Assembly (NCBI GenBank): GCA_030407005.1
Contig: JAUDYN010000006.1
Location: 1,612,001-1,676,000, forward strand
Length of the DNA: 64,000 nucleotides
Direction: 5' to 3'
Origin: Desarmillaria ectypa
Lineage: Eukaryota; Basidiomycota; Agaricomycetes; Agaricales; Physalacriaceae
Shown here: positions 21,035 to 32,586 of the stretch, piece after piece
Numbering within the stretch: position 1 is the first letter of the stretch
How the letters are laid out: each line of letters starts with the position of its first letter
Notes under the pieces: generated by a model
Told to the model about the DNA's origin: nothing
What the model saw: the letters and a program-made list of their open reading frames with translations, nothing else
Database searches by the model: none
Program-made: the position numbers and the translations under genes

Positions 21035-23721
21035 ATGCGGTTCCTTATTCCTGTTCTCATTCTTGCTGCAGTTGTCTCAGCACAAAGAGACCCCTGCGCG
21101 GCAATCGGTGGACAAACATGGGTCACTCCTGCCCAAGTTCGCGAGTGCTACAGGTCATTTGCTGTGAATGAGACAGAGAAGGCCAACGTAAGTTTCTCTT
21201 TAACGGCTGTCGCCACCCAGAGAATAATGCCAGCGTAGATTATTGAAGTCATCAATAAAACCCTCTCGTTTCATACATCCGTGAACTATGAGGTTCAGGC
21301 CCCTCGACCCTACTCGGATACACACGAGGATGTTCTGGCAGATCTTGCGCGTATCAGTTCGCATTCATATGCGTCAGACTATGATCTTCATGTTGATCTT
21401 TCTCTTACTGTAAAGAGGCTTCATGATGGACATTGCGTTTGGATCAACTATTGTTACGACGGTTCGTTATTTTCTTACCCAGGTTTTCCTGAGCTCAACT
21501 TCTGTTTAGCGGCATTCGTTAACTATCTCCCTATTCCCCTTGTTCTTTTGAATGGAACCGAGGTTCACATCGCCCTTGAGGCCTACAACGTATCATCTGT
21601 CCAATTTACCGATGGAATACCTGTGTGGGAACGCGCACTTGCCGGGACCCTCGATGGTGGTCTTCAATCGGTAATACTTCGGGTGTCGCTGCCCTGAATC
21701 GTCTCACATTTCGCTTCGCATACAGTTGAATGGTGCCAAAGTTCTCAGGATCAATGATCAGGATCCTTTTGCGGCTGTGAATGCGAACGCCGGCATTGCT
21801 GGCGGCTACCAAGCTTATGGGACGCGTCAAAATGGGTCCGTATCAACCATGTTTGGTGAAAAAACTAAGTACTGCTGCTAATCAGTCAACCCAGCTTTTT
21901 CTCGAGTTACCAACGATCCACGACCGGTTGGAGCTACGTGCTAGGTAACTTTGCTCAACAGTCATTGCCGCTGAGTGACTCTGTCAAACTGGCAGTTCAG
22001 CTGGTTAATGGGAAAAATGCGAACATTGTTGTACGTGCGTGTGTGTGTCGCATCTACTCCCTGATCAAGCTGCTCCCTGCAGTTACCATACCTATCCCGC
22101 ATCGGTTCCAGCACCATCAACTTTAGTTCAGCTGATACATATCGTTCTGGCAATTGTCTTGCTGTTTTTGGGACAAACGGAGTCAACTATTCTGAGAGTT
22201 CTGTGTCATCCACTCTAGCTGATCCATTGGTAAAGGCTCAGCAAGCCCCTGGACAAGTTATTGAGCGCTCGAGAGCCTTAAATATCATGCTCGACAGTAC
22301 TCCAGCCACCGATATAGACCTTCCCACTCAGTTGCAACCTGCGAATCCAGTACAAGGTTTCGGTGTAGGGCAATTTTATCTTTTGGATGACGGCGTAACC
22401 GGGGTTCTCGCACTGGGAAGTTTCTCAGGAAACAGCTATAACGTTATGATGCAGGGCCTTTTAGATGGACTGCTGGAATTGAGGTCGAGGGGAGCACAGA
22501 GACTGGTTGTCGACGTGGTAGGTTCAGGTGTTCAATTGTCGCTGGCCATCTTGATAATCTTGAAGTCTTTTAGACAAATAACGGAGGAGGGTATATATGT
22601 GTTGCTCATGTACGAACTCTTCTTTCTCCCGTTGAGCCACGAAACAAAATGACCGGCTGCAGTTCCTACACCGAATCATTATTGGACCTACGAGAACAAC
22701 GGAACCGCAAGCTGGATTAAACACGACTGCGCGAGACCCAGAAATCGCTAGGAAGATTGTACAAACCATCGTTGATTCTCCTGACACCGTTGATCCGGCA
22801 ACGCTGCTCCTGTATAATCCTCTCGGGTGGCACGACATCCGTAATGAACAGTTCAATATCACCGATAACTGGTTAGTACCACCAGTGGCAAAGGTCATCA
22901 ACGGACGATCGGATGCATTCAGTCAGACGTAAGTACACAGTGTGCTCTGCCATTCATTACTCGACGCAGAAATTCATCAGTCGAGTAGATTGGGGTCCGA
23001 ATGTCCGCCGGCGACCGAGTACACGACTCCACCTCCTGATAAAGGGCTGTTTGATGGGTCACAGGTGGTCATTGTGTCCAATGGAAGGCCAGTCGACGTA
23101 AATATCAAGCCTCTTCCGCCAGCTGATACATTCCGTTGATAGATGTGCTAGTTCATGTTCTCTGTTCAGCGTGCGTTTTAGCTCCCCCATCGTCTGGAAC
23201 CCTTAACTTACATACCGAACAGGTAACCATGGCCAAACTTGAAGGTTCCAAGACCGTTGTTGTCGGCGGAAAGAACGATGTGGACCAAAAGTTCTGCGGC
23301 GTGGTGGGCGGCCAGAGCACGGACTTTTCTACGATCGACAGTGAGATCAAGGTACGTCCGCTCTCCTCCTCGGTCTCCTTAATACCGATGGCCCCTCGCA
23401 GACAACAGGTTTGAAGAACGATAGTCGTGCACCGCCCGACTTACTCGTAAATGGAGTGCAAGGAATTACATGGCGGCTAGGTTATGGTATTTGGAACCCG
23501 AACGAGCCGGAGGGTAGGCTTATTGGCCCATTTTCTGTCGTATTGTGTTGATCCAATCGCCTTCCACAGAGTGGCAAGATCGTCCGGCGAACTATAATCT
23601 TCCATTGACACTTGATCTGTGAGTTGCAATTCTTGTGCACCATGAGGGGCTGACTGATCCTCTACGTAGGGCCAATAATCCAATCAAGATCTGGGAGAAA
23701 GTTGCCAGTCTGGTGTTCTAG
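21035..23721 (+). CDS. fungal S41-family (CPAF-like) peptidase-like protein, secreted
   Basis: This family combines a CPAF-like PDZ region with a C-terminal-processing-peptidase (S41) fold. Its targets in fungi are unknown. The ATG at 21035 opens a signal peptide (MRFLIPVLILAAVVSA). Family blocks are DPCAAIGGQTWVTPAQVREC, ANIIEVINKTLSFHTSVNY, YDLHVDLSLTVKRL and HDGHCVW, then NGAKVLRINDQDPF, QAYGTRQN, DSVKLAVQL, PVQGFGVGQFYLLDDG and NVMMQGLLDG. The catalytic region is VVDVTNNGGGYICVAH and VSNGRCASSCSLFSV, whose Ser pair is the likely nucleophile site. The protein ends IKIWEKVASLVF. About a dozen introns splice cleanly without a stop. One at 23088-23142 needs a GC donor (GCCAGT), because the nearest GT donor runs into a stop codon. 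Peptidase activity is inferred from family only. Confidence 0.85.
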
Positions 23722-26700
23722 TAATTTTTTTGGCTTATCCTTAAGGACGGCGAAGGACTATAATTTAAGAGCATATGTTCAACACAGTCATGTCTGATGC
23801 CTCAGGTGGCGTTCATTTGCCACATCCTATTGAGTATCGGGCCGACTAGGTCGGTCGCCACGAATGGCGTAAACTGCTCCAGACCTCGACCTGCCAAGTT
23901 GCAACATTACTGGGTTACCCATTTCAACAGAGTGCCTGCCGCAACAAGTTCGAAATCTCTTGCCGACGTTATATCTGGTGTCGAACGCTGAGTTCCACGT
24001 CACGTTCTCTTCTATGTTAAGGACATGACGTAGCAGAGGTACAAAGTACTGGAATATGAACAACGGCCCCTCTGGCAAGGTCGTTCCCTTAAGAGTTGGT
24101 GTATCCATAGGATATATGACAAGTGCCATGAGCTGGGAAATTATCGTCGCTCCTGTAAATAATGCTATCTCAACGACTATTCCAATGGGATTCCTTATTA
24201 TTCAGAGTTTGCCATACTTTCAGCCAACAAAGAACCAAATAGGAACCACCTTCGACAGCCCATATTTGATCATAGCAGCTTTAATAACATTGAGACACGA
24301 GGAAAAGGTTGTGTATGGTCCCCCAAGGAACATCGTGTCAATATTGTTTTCATAAAGACTAAACTGTCTCGGTGGGCGAATTTCCTTAAAGCTCTGCTTC
24401 CAGGCAACGACGTTGTGGGCGTTCGACCGAGGATATGCGACTACCTGCCCTGCACACGATAAGGTGAAGAGATCGATGGTTCTGGAACTTAGAATAGTTT
24501 GATAAGAAGGAAAAGAAACTGTATCACTTCAAGTGGGAATTGTATCTGACTTGCCTTCCATTACTAATTTGGTTACGCGGCCCCATCCAGAAGGTCTTGT
24601 GTGCTCTATGCGACTGTATTTTGAAGATTAAACAGGCCTCCGAAAGAGTTACGCAAGGATGAGAAAATAAGTAAACGGGGGCGTTGATGACGGACATCGC
24701 AACCTTAGGTGTTGTCAACCAGATTTACCAGTCTTCCGGAACGAAACATCCTTATTGCGACCGTGGGGTATACGAAGTATATATGCCTTTTTTCCATGAC
24801 TGACAGACTGCATTCGGGCGACATCAAGTAGGGTACCGAGGGACTCGGAGAGAGGTATTTGAGGGGTCATTGACCGGCGCTGAGATAAAAACGGCCAGAA
24901 TTTGCTCGGACTGGTGTATTCCAGTTATGAAATATTAACGGTGCGTCTCGTAGGACCATCGTCTTGTGACCAAATTTCCTGTTCCGCCCACGGCCTTTAA
25001 AATTGCCAGTGAAACCTCTTTGCTAGCGGAAAAGACGTCTGCTTCATCTTGATCGTGACGGCGTTCAATCTTCAACGCTTATCATGTTTGTTCAGCGACG
25101 GTATGGTGTGGTAACTTGCATGATTCTCAGTGTTATATCTCGAGATAACAGTATTTTTTCGGTGGGGTGGTGTATAACTCTATTTTCGAGCCCAACTGCA
25201 AAGATAGAAGGTGGGAAGCCGACGAACTTGTCGAGGCGATGCTCGAATCTGATAACACGGGCAATCCACTTAGCAACGACCGAATAAAATCCCCAGAAAA
25301 TGCTTGAAACACTGAAGCCTTGATCTTTGAAGATGTCTCTTACTTTGGGGTCTAGAGTCGTAAACCTTGGTCGAGAAGACCTTATTGTAGCGATGTATAA
25401 AACTAAGTTCGTCGTGAATGAGATGAATGACGACGTGGTCAGTCTTGCCTCCACATACTATGAAGTAGATGATAAACGGCCATAGTAACTGCTCGCCGTC
25501 CTATTGGAAATGGAACCAGTCCCAATCTCGCCAGTTCGTCGCGGTCCGTGACGACTCTAAGATTGAGGGTGGAAACGATGAAGGCGTCAACGGCCCGGGT
25601 CCGAGAAGAGTTGACGTACAACATGTGAGCGATCAGATGGGGATCTCACTCCTGGTATGACGTCTGCCGGTTTATTATTGGGGGGAAAACGCCTGATACC
25701 GCAGTTGAATGTTTCTAGCGGTGTTACCAAGCTGGGAAAACGGGAAGCAAATTTCCTCTGAAGAAACGGTGCCCTTTCCCTGGGAATTTTGCCACGGTGT
25801 ATCATACCTGTGTCATCGCGACGTGTATTCTGCGAGAGTAGCATGGGGCACCTCCTGGACCTTCCTAGTACTCTGTAGTAAAGCGTCCGATGAATTCGCA
25901 CTGGCGACTATCAAATTTCTCTTGGAAATGAACCTTGGAACAGTCGATGCATTCGGGGTTGAAATCGCCAGCCAGAATCAAAGCTAGTCAGAATGATTCC
26001 TGTGTCAGATTGAGGTACGATGTCCTTAATCAGTCACGGGACTAACGCTTATAGGATACTGGTGTGAAAAATGGCAGAGATAGTGACGAAGCGAAGAACC
26101 AAGAATCGATGCCGATTAGGTCTCTATCAATTGGAGCTTCAATGGATATCAATTTTTAGCTGTGAATCATCTTACTCGCATTTTACTTTCCAAGCCCAAG
26201 CTCGTGTTGAGACACATGGTACAATTTTTTTTTGCTAAGTGGCTAGTACGCCAAGATTGGCGGTGGTGTTTTCTGGAAAAGGAAGTTTTACATAATATCG
26301 AACGCGTCTGCCGCGAACATCCATGCCATGACGTTGCTCTTCTTTCCTGCTCCCATGGTGGTATTAGAACGATATCTGGCTCAAGATGCATAAAATAGTA
26401 AGAAATTCGTTGCCGCTTATTGGTTGACTTCGGATGGTTTCAAAAAGGCCATTTCAACTTCTTGAATTCTGACTTCACTTCGATTTTCTAGTCCTTCCGT
26501 CCTAACTTCAGTTTAAGGAGGCACTTTTAAGTTCAAGTCTAGCCTATTTTGTTTTGACTTCCGCTGGATTAGAGCATTTGTTCACAGTAGCCAAGATTCT
26601 CTGGATGGATTCTCCAGGACTAGCGCACTAACTCATATGTTTCTACCTGCGTTGTTACCTCGTCACAAGAAACGGACGATTAGTATCTTGGAATGAAAAC

Positions 26701-27508
26701 GCAGTTTCCATGTCGAGGACCAAGGTCTTGCCCTCGATCTCTCACCGGCACCTCCAGTGTCTCCCGTTTCGTTCTTGTTTGTTGTTTCGATCCGGTTTGT
26801 CAGAGATATTCTTTGTATTAGCTAAAAATCCCACTTGGCGGATGCAGAGATCCGTGGTCAAAAAAGGTGGACAAGGCAAAAAAAACACAAGCGCACAGAA
26901 TATCCATGTCGTAATGATTGTTACATATGAACTGTATAGCACGACAGTAGAATGTTTCTCTTGGATTCCTTGCCCTTCTCTAACTTGATAGTCTCTCTCT
27001 TCGAGTCTAGGTACAAATATTATCTTATGGAAGATCCGATCCAAAGAATGCAGGTATTCAGTGATTTCATCGGTCAATTTCGGTTAGTACGCCATTGACT
27101 CATTGTATACATCATAGGCTGAATTTCTCCCTGGAATGAAATTGCTCCAGTTGTTTATCATACGATAGTCGCATCCGACAATACTGGCTGGGTCAAATCG
27201 ATACCGACATCTCACACGGGACAGTGCTAAGAAAGAAACTTCCCTGACCGTGGTCATCTATCCATGTAGGTTGCATTTCCTGCTCCAGGCGTGCCCATGC
27301 TTTAAGGGCCATATTCTTCTCGGGTTGCGCGTCTTCTGATTCCTTAACTATCCAGAATACGTGCTCCGGACCGGTCTGCCTTTCGAATTCTCCCGATGTT
27401 TTCTCATTGCGCCATAAAGGCATCGACCAACCTAGATTCCGATGGCCTGCATTGAGTGTTTGTGTCATTTTTCAGACAACTCGGCGTAGTCTTCGAAAAA
27501 AGCACTCT
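23722..27508. other. gene-poor region with unassigned and probably degraded frames
   Basis: About 3.8 kb without a gene I can support. Minus-strand frames at 23827-24129, 25092-25454, 25439-25624 and 26742-27077 contain protein-like and hydrophobic stretches (for example FQYFVPLL and ITTWIFCALVFFLPC). They could be the remains of a membrane protein. I could not join them by splice sites without stops, and no family signature is firm. A further 91-codon minus-strand frame at 27193-27468 is rich in Trp, Glu and Gln and stops next to the foldback element. No transposase, reverse transcriptase or integrase motif was seen. Confidence 0.4.
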
Positions 27509-28123
27509 CACTGCTGTGTCGGATTGGTATTTCTGGAGGGCCAAATACTTTGACGGATTTTGATCTGGTTTTGGCTCGCAAATCCAGTATGACAAATCTG
27601 GCATCAAATCCGGTGAAGTTTTTTACATGTATTTAGAGCCAGATTCAGCTTCAAATTTGTGCCTGAAATACAAACATATATCATTTTTGCATATTTAGTC
27701 TCCTATATTTGGGGTTAAAAAATGGCTTTCGGGATTTGAGTCCTAAATTCAGAAGAGGAAATCTTCTCCCAAAGACAGAGGGGATTTCCTGTGGTATTTT
27801 GAGAACAAAAGCGACATCCTAAATCCAATCAAAATCTTGACGCAAATACAAAGGGATTTGCATCGAGATTTAGGCCCAAAATCCAGAGGGGTACCTGCTT
27901 GGGGACAGCTCTGTCTTTGGGAGAAGATTTCTTCTTCTGGATTTAGGACTCAAATCCCGAAAGCCATTTTTTAACCCCAAATATGGGAGACTAAATATGC
28001 AAAAATGATATATGTTTGTATTTCAGGCACAAATTTGAAGCTGAATCTGGCTCTAAATACATGTAAAAAACTTCACCGTCAAAGTATTTGACCCTCCAGA
28101 AATACCAATCCGACACAGCAGTG
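27509..28123. mobile_element. foldback (long inverted repeat) element, MITE-like, non-coding
   Basis: Two arms are inverted copies of each other: left 27509-27780 (272 bases) and right 27909-28123 (215 bases). They surround a 128-base centre. Both outer ends read CACTGCTGTGTCGGATTGG inwards, and both inner ends read CTCCCAAAGACAGAG on the left-arm strand. I count only about four substitutions across the 215 aligned bases. The left arm carries 57 extra bases (27557-27613), which explains the length difference. No open frame of note lies inside, so the element could only move with help from another element's enzyme. I could not define a target-site duplication. An RNA copied through it would form a long hairpin. 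Confidence 0.85.
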
Positions 28124-30392
28124 TCCTCGACATGTCCAGAAACTAACACGTCTGCGAGGAAGCATCTTTACTAATTTAGTACTCAAAGCATACGACTCTA
28201 GGCGCCGAATTCGACCTACCTCACTCATGGCTATTATTATCGCTACCGTGGATCGGAAAGTTCCAGTTGGGCTTCCTCACTGACTCCGAGTCCCAATTTT
28301 CACACAGCAGCCTATTGAATCTTCAGAACTAAGGTCCTGATTCGCAAGTGAAAGATGTTTCTGAAGCCTGTTTAGGTGAGTCGAACACGACGCGATCCGC
28401 TGCCCTTCAGATTTATCCCGACAAGAACATGGTCGCCTAATGACCCTATTTCGAATTCAGCGGTCATTATAATGCACTGCGAACCGGCTCATTATGAAAT
28501 CTCGAAACTAATAGATTCCTGACTTTACCCTCCAAAACACTAAATGGGTCCGCTCAAGCCATATTTATTTCATCGCCAGGTAAGCCAATGCTCCCTCCCA
28601 TTTGTAGAGCGCCCCACGTTCATATGTATCTGTGGCGTTAGGCGTTTTCCCATGACATCCCTCGGATCGACACTGTTCCTTGACCCGTGTGCTACCTATT
28701 GATGTTCCATATCCTTGGTGCGGGTATATTCTCGATCTTCTTTGTTGCTTCTCTTCCTCAAAGCATCGGTCCGATATCCAGTGCCTGCCCTTCAGGGCTC
28801 TGGATCCCACTGCCAAGCCCGGATCCGACGAGTTTGTACGCATCTTTTCCAGTTGAATGCGTCCCTCGGATTTACACGAAAAAGATTAGGTTCATCATCG
28901 CGAGTCCAACTGGTATTGTGAATACCCATCATTCTCAAGACCGGCTGTGGCAGACATGCGAAATTCTCAAGCTCCAAGACCTCCACTTCTCACTCTCCCT
29001 GTTTGTCGGTTCCGCGGCCGTACAATTACCCACATGAACCCTCAAAACGTCTACGACGGTACCCCAAATCTTGGGGTCTCGCACATTATGATGAGTCAAG
29101 TCTCCGATATACTTCTTGCTAAAGTTTCAACATCAATGTAGCATGATATACTCAACTTGAGTGTCTGAGCCGGGTTGTTTTGATGCTTCTTCCCACCCTG
29201 CCTAGCGGCCTTTCTGAATACAGACGACGCACATTTTCTAGATGGACAATGAGTATGTCTAAAACTGGAAGTAAATATTAGTAGCACGGCAATTTTTTGA
29301 TCTATTTTCCCCGTTTGATTCAAACATCAGGCGCGGACTTCGCATTATGAGTCGTGCCGAGACCAATATTATTCAAATATCGTACAATCGACCTCGAGTT
29401 CATCTTACCTGGAGGGTCAACCCAGCTATGCTTTTCTTAACAGTCAGAATTTTTCTCGATCATCTTCATACACCTACGGACCGACAAACCCAGCGAGAGC
29501 ATTTAAGAGAATCCCGCCACTTGTTATATTGTTTCCGCGTTGCGTTATTGATTCCTCCTAGTTCTCGGCGCACATTTGCGCGTGCTTTGCTAGCCGTAAT
29601 CTCGGACATCGGATTTCAGCTTCTTGACATCCCCATGGCCTTCTTTAATTATCCTTCGTGAACGCGACTAGATCCCAGTACAATTTGAACCAACACGTTG
29701 TTCTTCCTATTTTCTTCCTTCCATTTCCATCGGACCAACGAACTTTCCGGTCCCGAAAGACCCTGATGTTCCTGCATGTCCTCATGCGCCCTCTCGGTTC
29801 AAATTTGACGGTACAACGTACATAATGATAATGCTCCCGGTCACTCGAATTCGCGTCCAGTTCGGCTTTTCGGACCGGCCTGGGAGCGGAATGCAGCGGG
29901 CCGGTATGATTTACGTTCTCGGTATTACGGTCCGCAGACATATGTTCTCCGATCAGAAATAGTTCTCCTCCATTCCCTCTTCCGCTCTTTTAGTAGGTCA
30001 GACACAGCTATCACCACTGACATATCAGCTGATAGTAAGGTTGTGATGCGGTTGACTCCGGTGGTGCGGTCCGATTCTTTGAGATCCGTGAAGGTTTCAT
30101 TTCATTTTTTACTACTTAGGGGTCTTGAGCTGGCGAAATTGACAATTGACAAGTGAGTAAATAGCTTGAGAGAGAAATGAAGAGTGAAGTACACGCGTAA
30201 AAAGTGAAATCAACGTGTAATATGCGGATAAAGAGCGATTCGTACTCGAGTGGGTATGAAAGACAGCGAGTACCACGGAGTTCACACTTTCATCCAGGCG
30301 ATGCTAGTCTCCTTTCACTTTTCATCACGGTCTCGGTCTCTCAGATAACAATGCATTTCCACGTTCTAATCACTGCTTCGACTTCCCTTCTA
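28124..30392. other. intergenic region
   Basis: About 2.3 kb without a supported gene. Frames of 60-116 codons occur on both strands (for example 28565-28843 minus and 29347-29661 plus), but they overlap each other, lack splice logic and match no family. The sequence is of ordinary composition with no clear repeats. Confidence 0.4.
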
Positions 30393-31205
30393 TTACCGCG
30401 CCATCCACCCTCCATCTACCGTCAGGATCTCGCCACAAACATAGTTGCTGGCGTCGCTTGCCAAGAATGTACAGGGTCCTGTCAAATCTTCGGGCTTTCC
30501 CCATCTACCGGCGGGAATTCGTTGAGATATCTGCGGTAATCGCGTCGGTGAGGCAAGCAGCGCCTCGTTCCTGTTCGAAAATCAGGCGATCAGTAACCCC
30601 ATTCAAGACGGAAATTTGACACACATATCAGTTTCGATGTATCCAGGAGCAATTGCATTAACCTGTACATTCGCACTACTCCACTCGTTGCTCAATGCCT
30701 TTGTAAGCTGCCCAACCGCCCCCTTAGCTGCTGCATACGCCGGGACTGTCAATCCTCCTTGGAAGGTGAGCAGGCTCGCAAAATTGATGATTTTGCCCCT
30801 CTTCAGAGGAACCATGTGCTGTCCGGCTGCTTGACAGAGAAGCCAGACTGACTTGAGATTGACGGTAATAACCGCATCCCAGTCTTCTTCTGAGAACGAA
30901 ACCGCGGGGGACCTCCGTTGAATTCCAGCGCAGTTGACGAGGATGTGTATCTCGTGGGAGGGAACAATATCTAGAGCACGACTGAAGAGGGTTCGCACTG
31001 CAGGAAGGTCGTCGAGATCGCATGGAACCGTTGTATAAGAGAGATTCAGCTCCTTCAAAGTGTCGATGGTATGAGATGTCGTTGTTGTGGGACGAAGGAC
31101 AAGGCAAACATGTGCACCGGCTTTGGCAAGCTCAATAGCGCATGCGGACCCAATACCGCGAGACCCTCCTGTGATAAGGGCGGTCTTGCCTTGGAGAGAG
31201 AACAT
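30393..31205 (-). CDS. SDR oxidoreductase, 2-deoxy-D-gluconate 3-dehydrogenase (KduD)-like
   Basis: This is a classical short-chain dehydrogenase that uses NAD(P)(H) on a sugar or sugar-acid alcohol. Two exons (30625-31205 and 30393-30570) with a 54 nt intron give 759 nt, or 252 aa, the usual KduD length. Visible motifs are the [18 protein letters not shown] cofactor loop (TGxxxGIG) and [11 protein letters not shown] (NAG). The catalytic Ser precedes the active-site pair in [13 protein letters not shown] (YxxxK). The tail APGYIETDM is followed after the intron by [13 protein letters not shown] and [13 protein letters not shown]. An in-frame ATG at 31238 would add 11 residues, but 31205 fits the family start. 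It diverges from the MDR gene with about 160 bases between starts, which suggests both act in one sugar or polyol pathway. That link is inference, and the exact substrate is unknown. Confidence 0.9.
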
Positions 31206-31367
31206 TTTGTACGTATCAGATTTGGGGGTGGAATGCAATAAAAAGGGACCGAGGCACTCTTTTAAAGCTTAGAAGCGGCCCGAAGATCCGAACTGTAGTA
31301 GTACATAAGACCCAGCACGAGTGCATCCTATCCAGACCCTTTCGAACCACTCCACATTCCCTCTAAA
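31206..31367. promoter_or_regulatory. shared divergent promoter region of the SDR/MDR pair
   Basis: The two oxidoreductase genes start 162 bases apart on opposite strands, so their core promoters must lie within or overlap this interval. No TATA box or known operator is evident. The arrangement fits joint induction by one carbon source. Confidence 0.5.
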
Positions 31368-32586
31368 ATGGACGGAATGATTTCTTCTCTTGTTCTACAT
31401 GCTCCCCGTGATCTTCGACTCAGTCGTCGACCACTTCCCCCTCCTCCCCCTCACCACGTACAGATTGCCGTCCTGTCTACTGGTCTGTGCGGCTCCGACC
31501 TCCACTATTACCTCCATGCTCGTAACGGAGCCTTCGCCCTTCAGGCTCCGCTAGTCCTAGGCCACGAATCTGCTGGCATGATAACCGCCGTTGGTCCCCT
31601 CGTCACAGATTTCCGCCCAGGGCAGTACGTCGCCATTGAGGCGGGTATCCCTTGCGAATCTTGCGAGTGGTGTAAGACCAATAGGTATAACCTGTGCGAG
31701 GGGATGCGGTTCCGCAGCAGCGCGAAGACGTTCCCACATCTAGACGGCACGATGCAGACAAAGATCAATCATCCCGCGAAGCGAGTGCATGCGCTACCTC
31801 CAGGCGTTTCCTGTGAGCAGGGCGCGCTGGCGGAGCCATTATCTGTTCTGCTACACGCTTCAAGACGAGCAGGACTTACTCAGCATACCCGAAAGGTGTT
31901 GGTGTTAGGTGCAGGAGCAATTGGTATGCTCGCTGCCGGTTTGGCGCGCTCTAGAGGCGTTCCAAGCGAAGCCATTGCCATGGTTGACATCAACCGCGAG
32001 CGACTGGCATTTGCCAAAAATCATGGTCTTGTTGGAAAGGTATTCTGTCTACCTCCGCCGACGCCTATGAAGGGACTAGACGGGCTTGAGCGGAGTAGAT
32101 CGCAGGCACTGGTGTTCGGAGGTGGATACGACATCGTATACGAATGCACGGGCGCTGAACCATGCATCCAAATGGCTGTTTTTGTGCGTCCCTTCCTGTG
32201 CACGTTTTATTACACGCTTACGTCGAGTAGAGCACGAAAACCGGGGGAAAGGTCCTTCTCATCGGAATGGGAACGCCCAACGCCTTCATCCCCATCAGCA
32301 ACGCAGCAACCCGAGAAGTAGATATAATTGGGAGTTTCCGATACGCAGACACGTATAAGGAGGCCCTCCAACTACTCGCTGGCAGTACGCTTTGAATTTT
32401 ATTCCGGAATTAGTGTGACGTAACTGAAGCTTGGAAATTGTAGACACGCTACCGCCGATAACGGACCTCATCACCCATCGTGTACCGTTCAACGCCGACG
32501 CCGTAAAGGGAGCGTTTGAGGCCATGTCCAAGGGGAGGGACGAAAGGGGAAAATTGGTCATCAAGGTTCTTGTTGGTGGTGATTAA
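31368..32586 (+). CDS. zinc-dependent MDR, sorbitol/xylitol dehydrogenase-like
   Basis: This enzyme oxidises a polyol (sorbitol, xylitol, arabinitol or similar) to the ketose with NAD. Three exons (31368-32183, 32231-32384, 32444-32586) total 1113 nt, or 370 aa. Family motifs are GLCGSDLHYYLHARNG with the catalytic-zinc Cys, PLVLGHESAG with the zinc His and Glu, and GQYVAIEAGIPCESCEWCK. The last begins the structural-zinc lobe, with Cys at CESCEWC and NLC. ALAEPLSVLLHA, VLVLGAGAIGMLAAGLARS (GxGxxG) and the cofactor-selecting Asp in AMVDINRERL follow. Asp at that place favours NAD. The C-terminal part reads TGGKVLLIGMG and DIIGSFRYADTYKEAL. Compared with classical xylitol dehydrogenases, the loop after NHGLVGKV is Pro-rich. 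The neighbouring SDR is a likely pathway partner. Confidence 0.92.

Noticed and set aside
23827..24355. Possible MBOAT wax-synthase-like fragment on the minus strand
   Set aside because: A weak resemblance around TWNSAFDTRY to the family's WP..FD region was not backed by the RWH active-site block or by a splice path.
27188..27468. Spliced small gene starting at 27468 on the minus strand
   Set aside because: The only intron that extends the frame would be 28 nt, too short for fungal splicing. The 91-codon frame alone has no family similarity.
30603..31272. Plus-strand frames opposite the SDR gene
   Set aside because: Shadow frames. The minus strand carries TGxxxGIG, NAG and YxxxK motifs in the right order.
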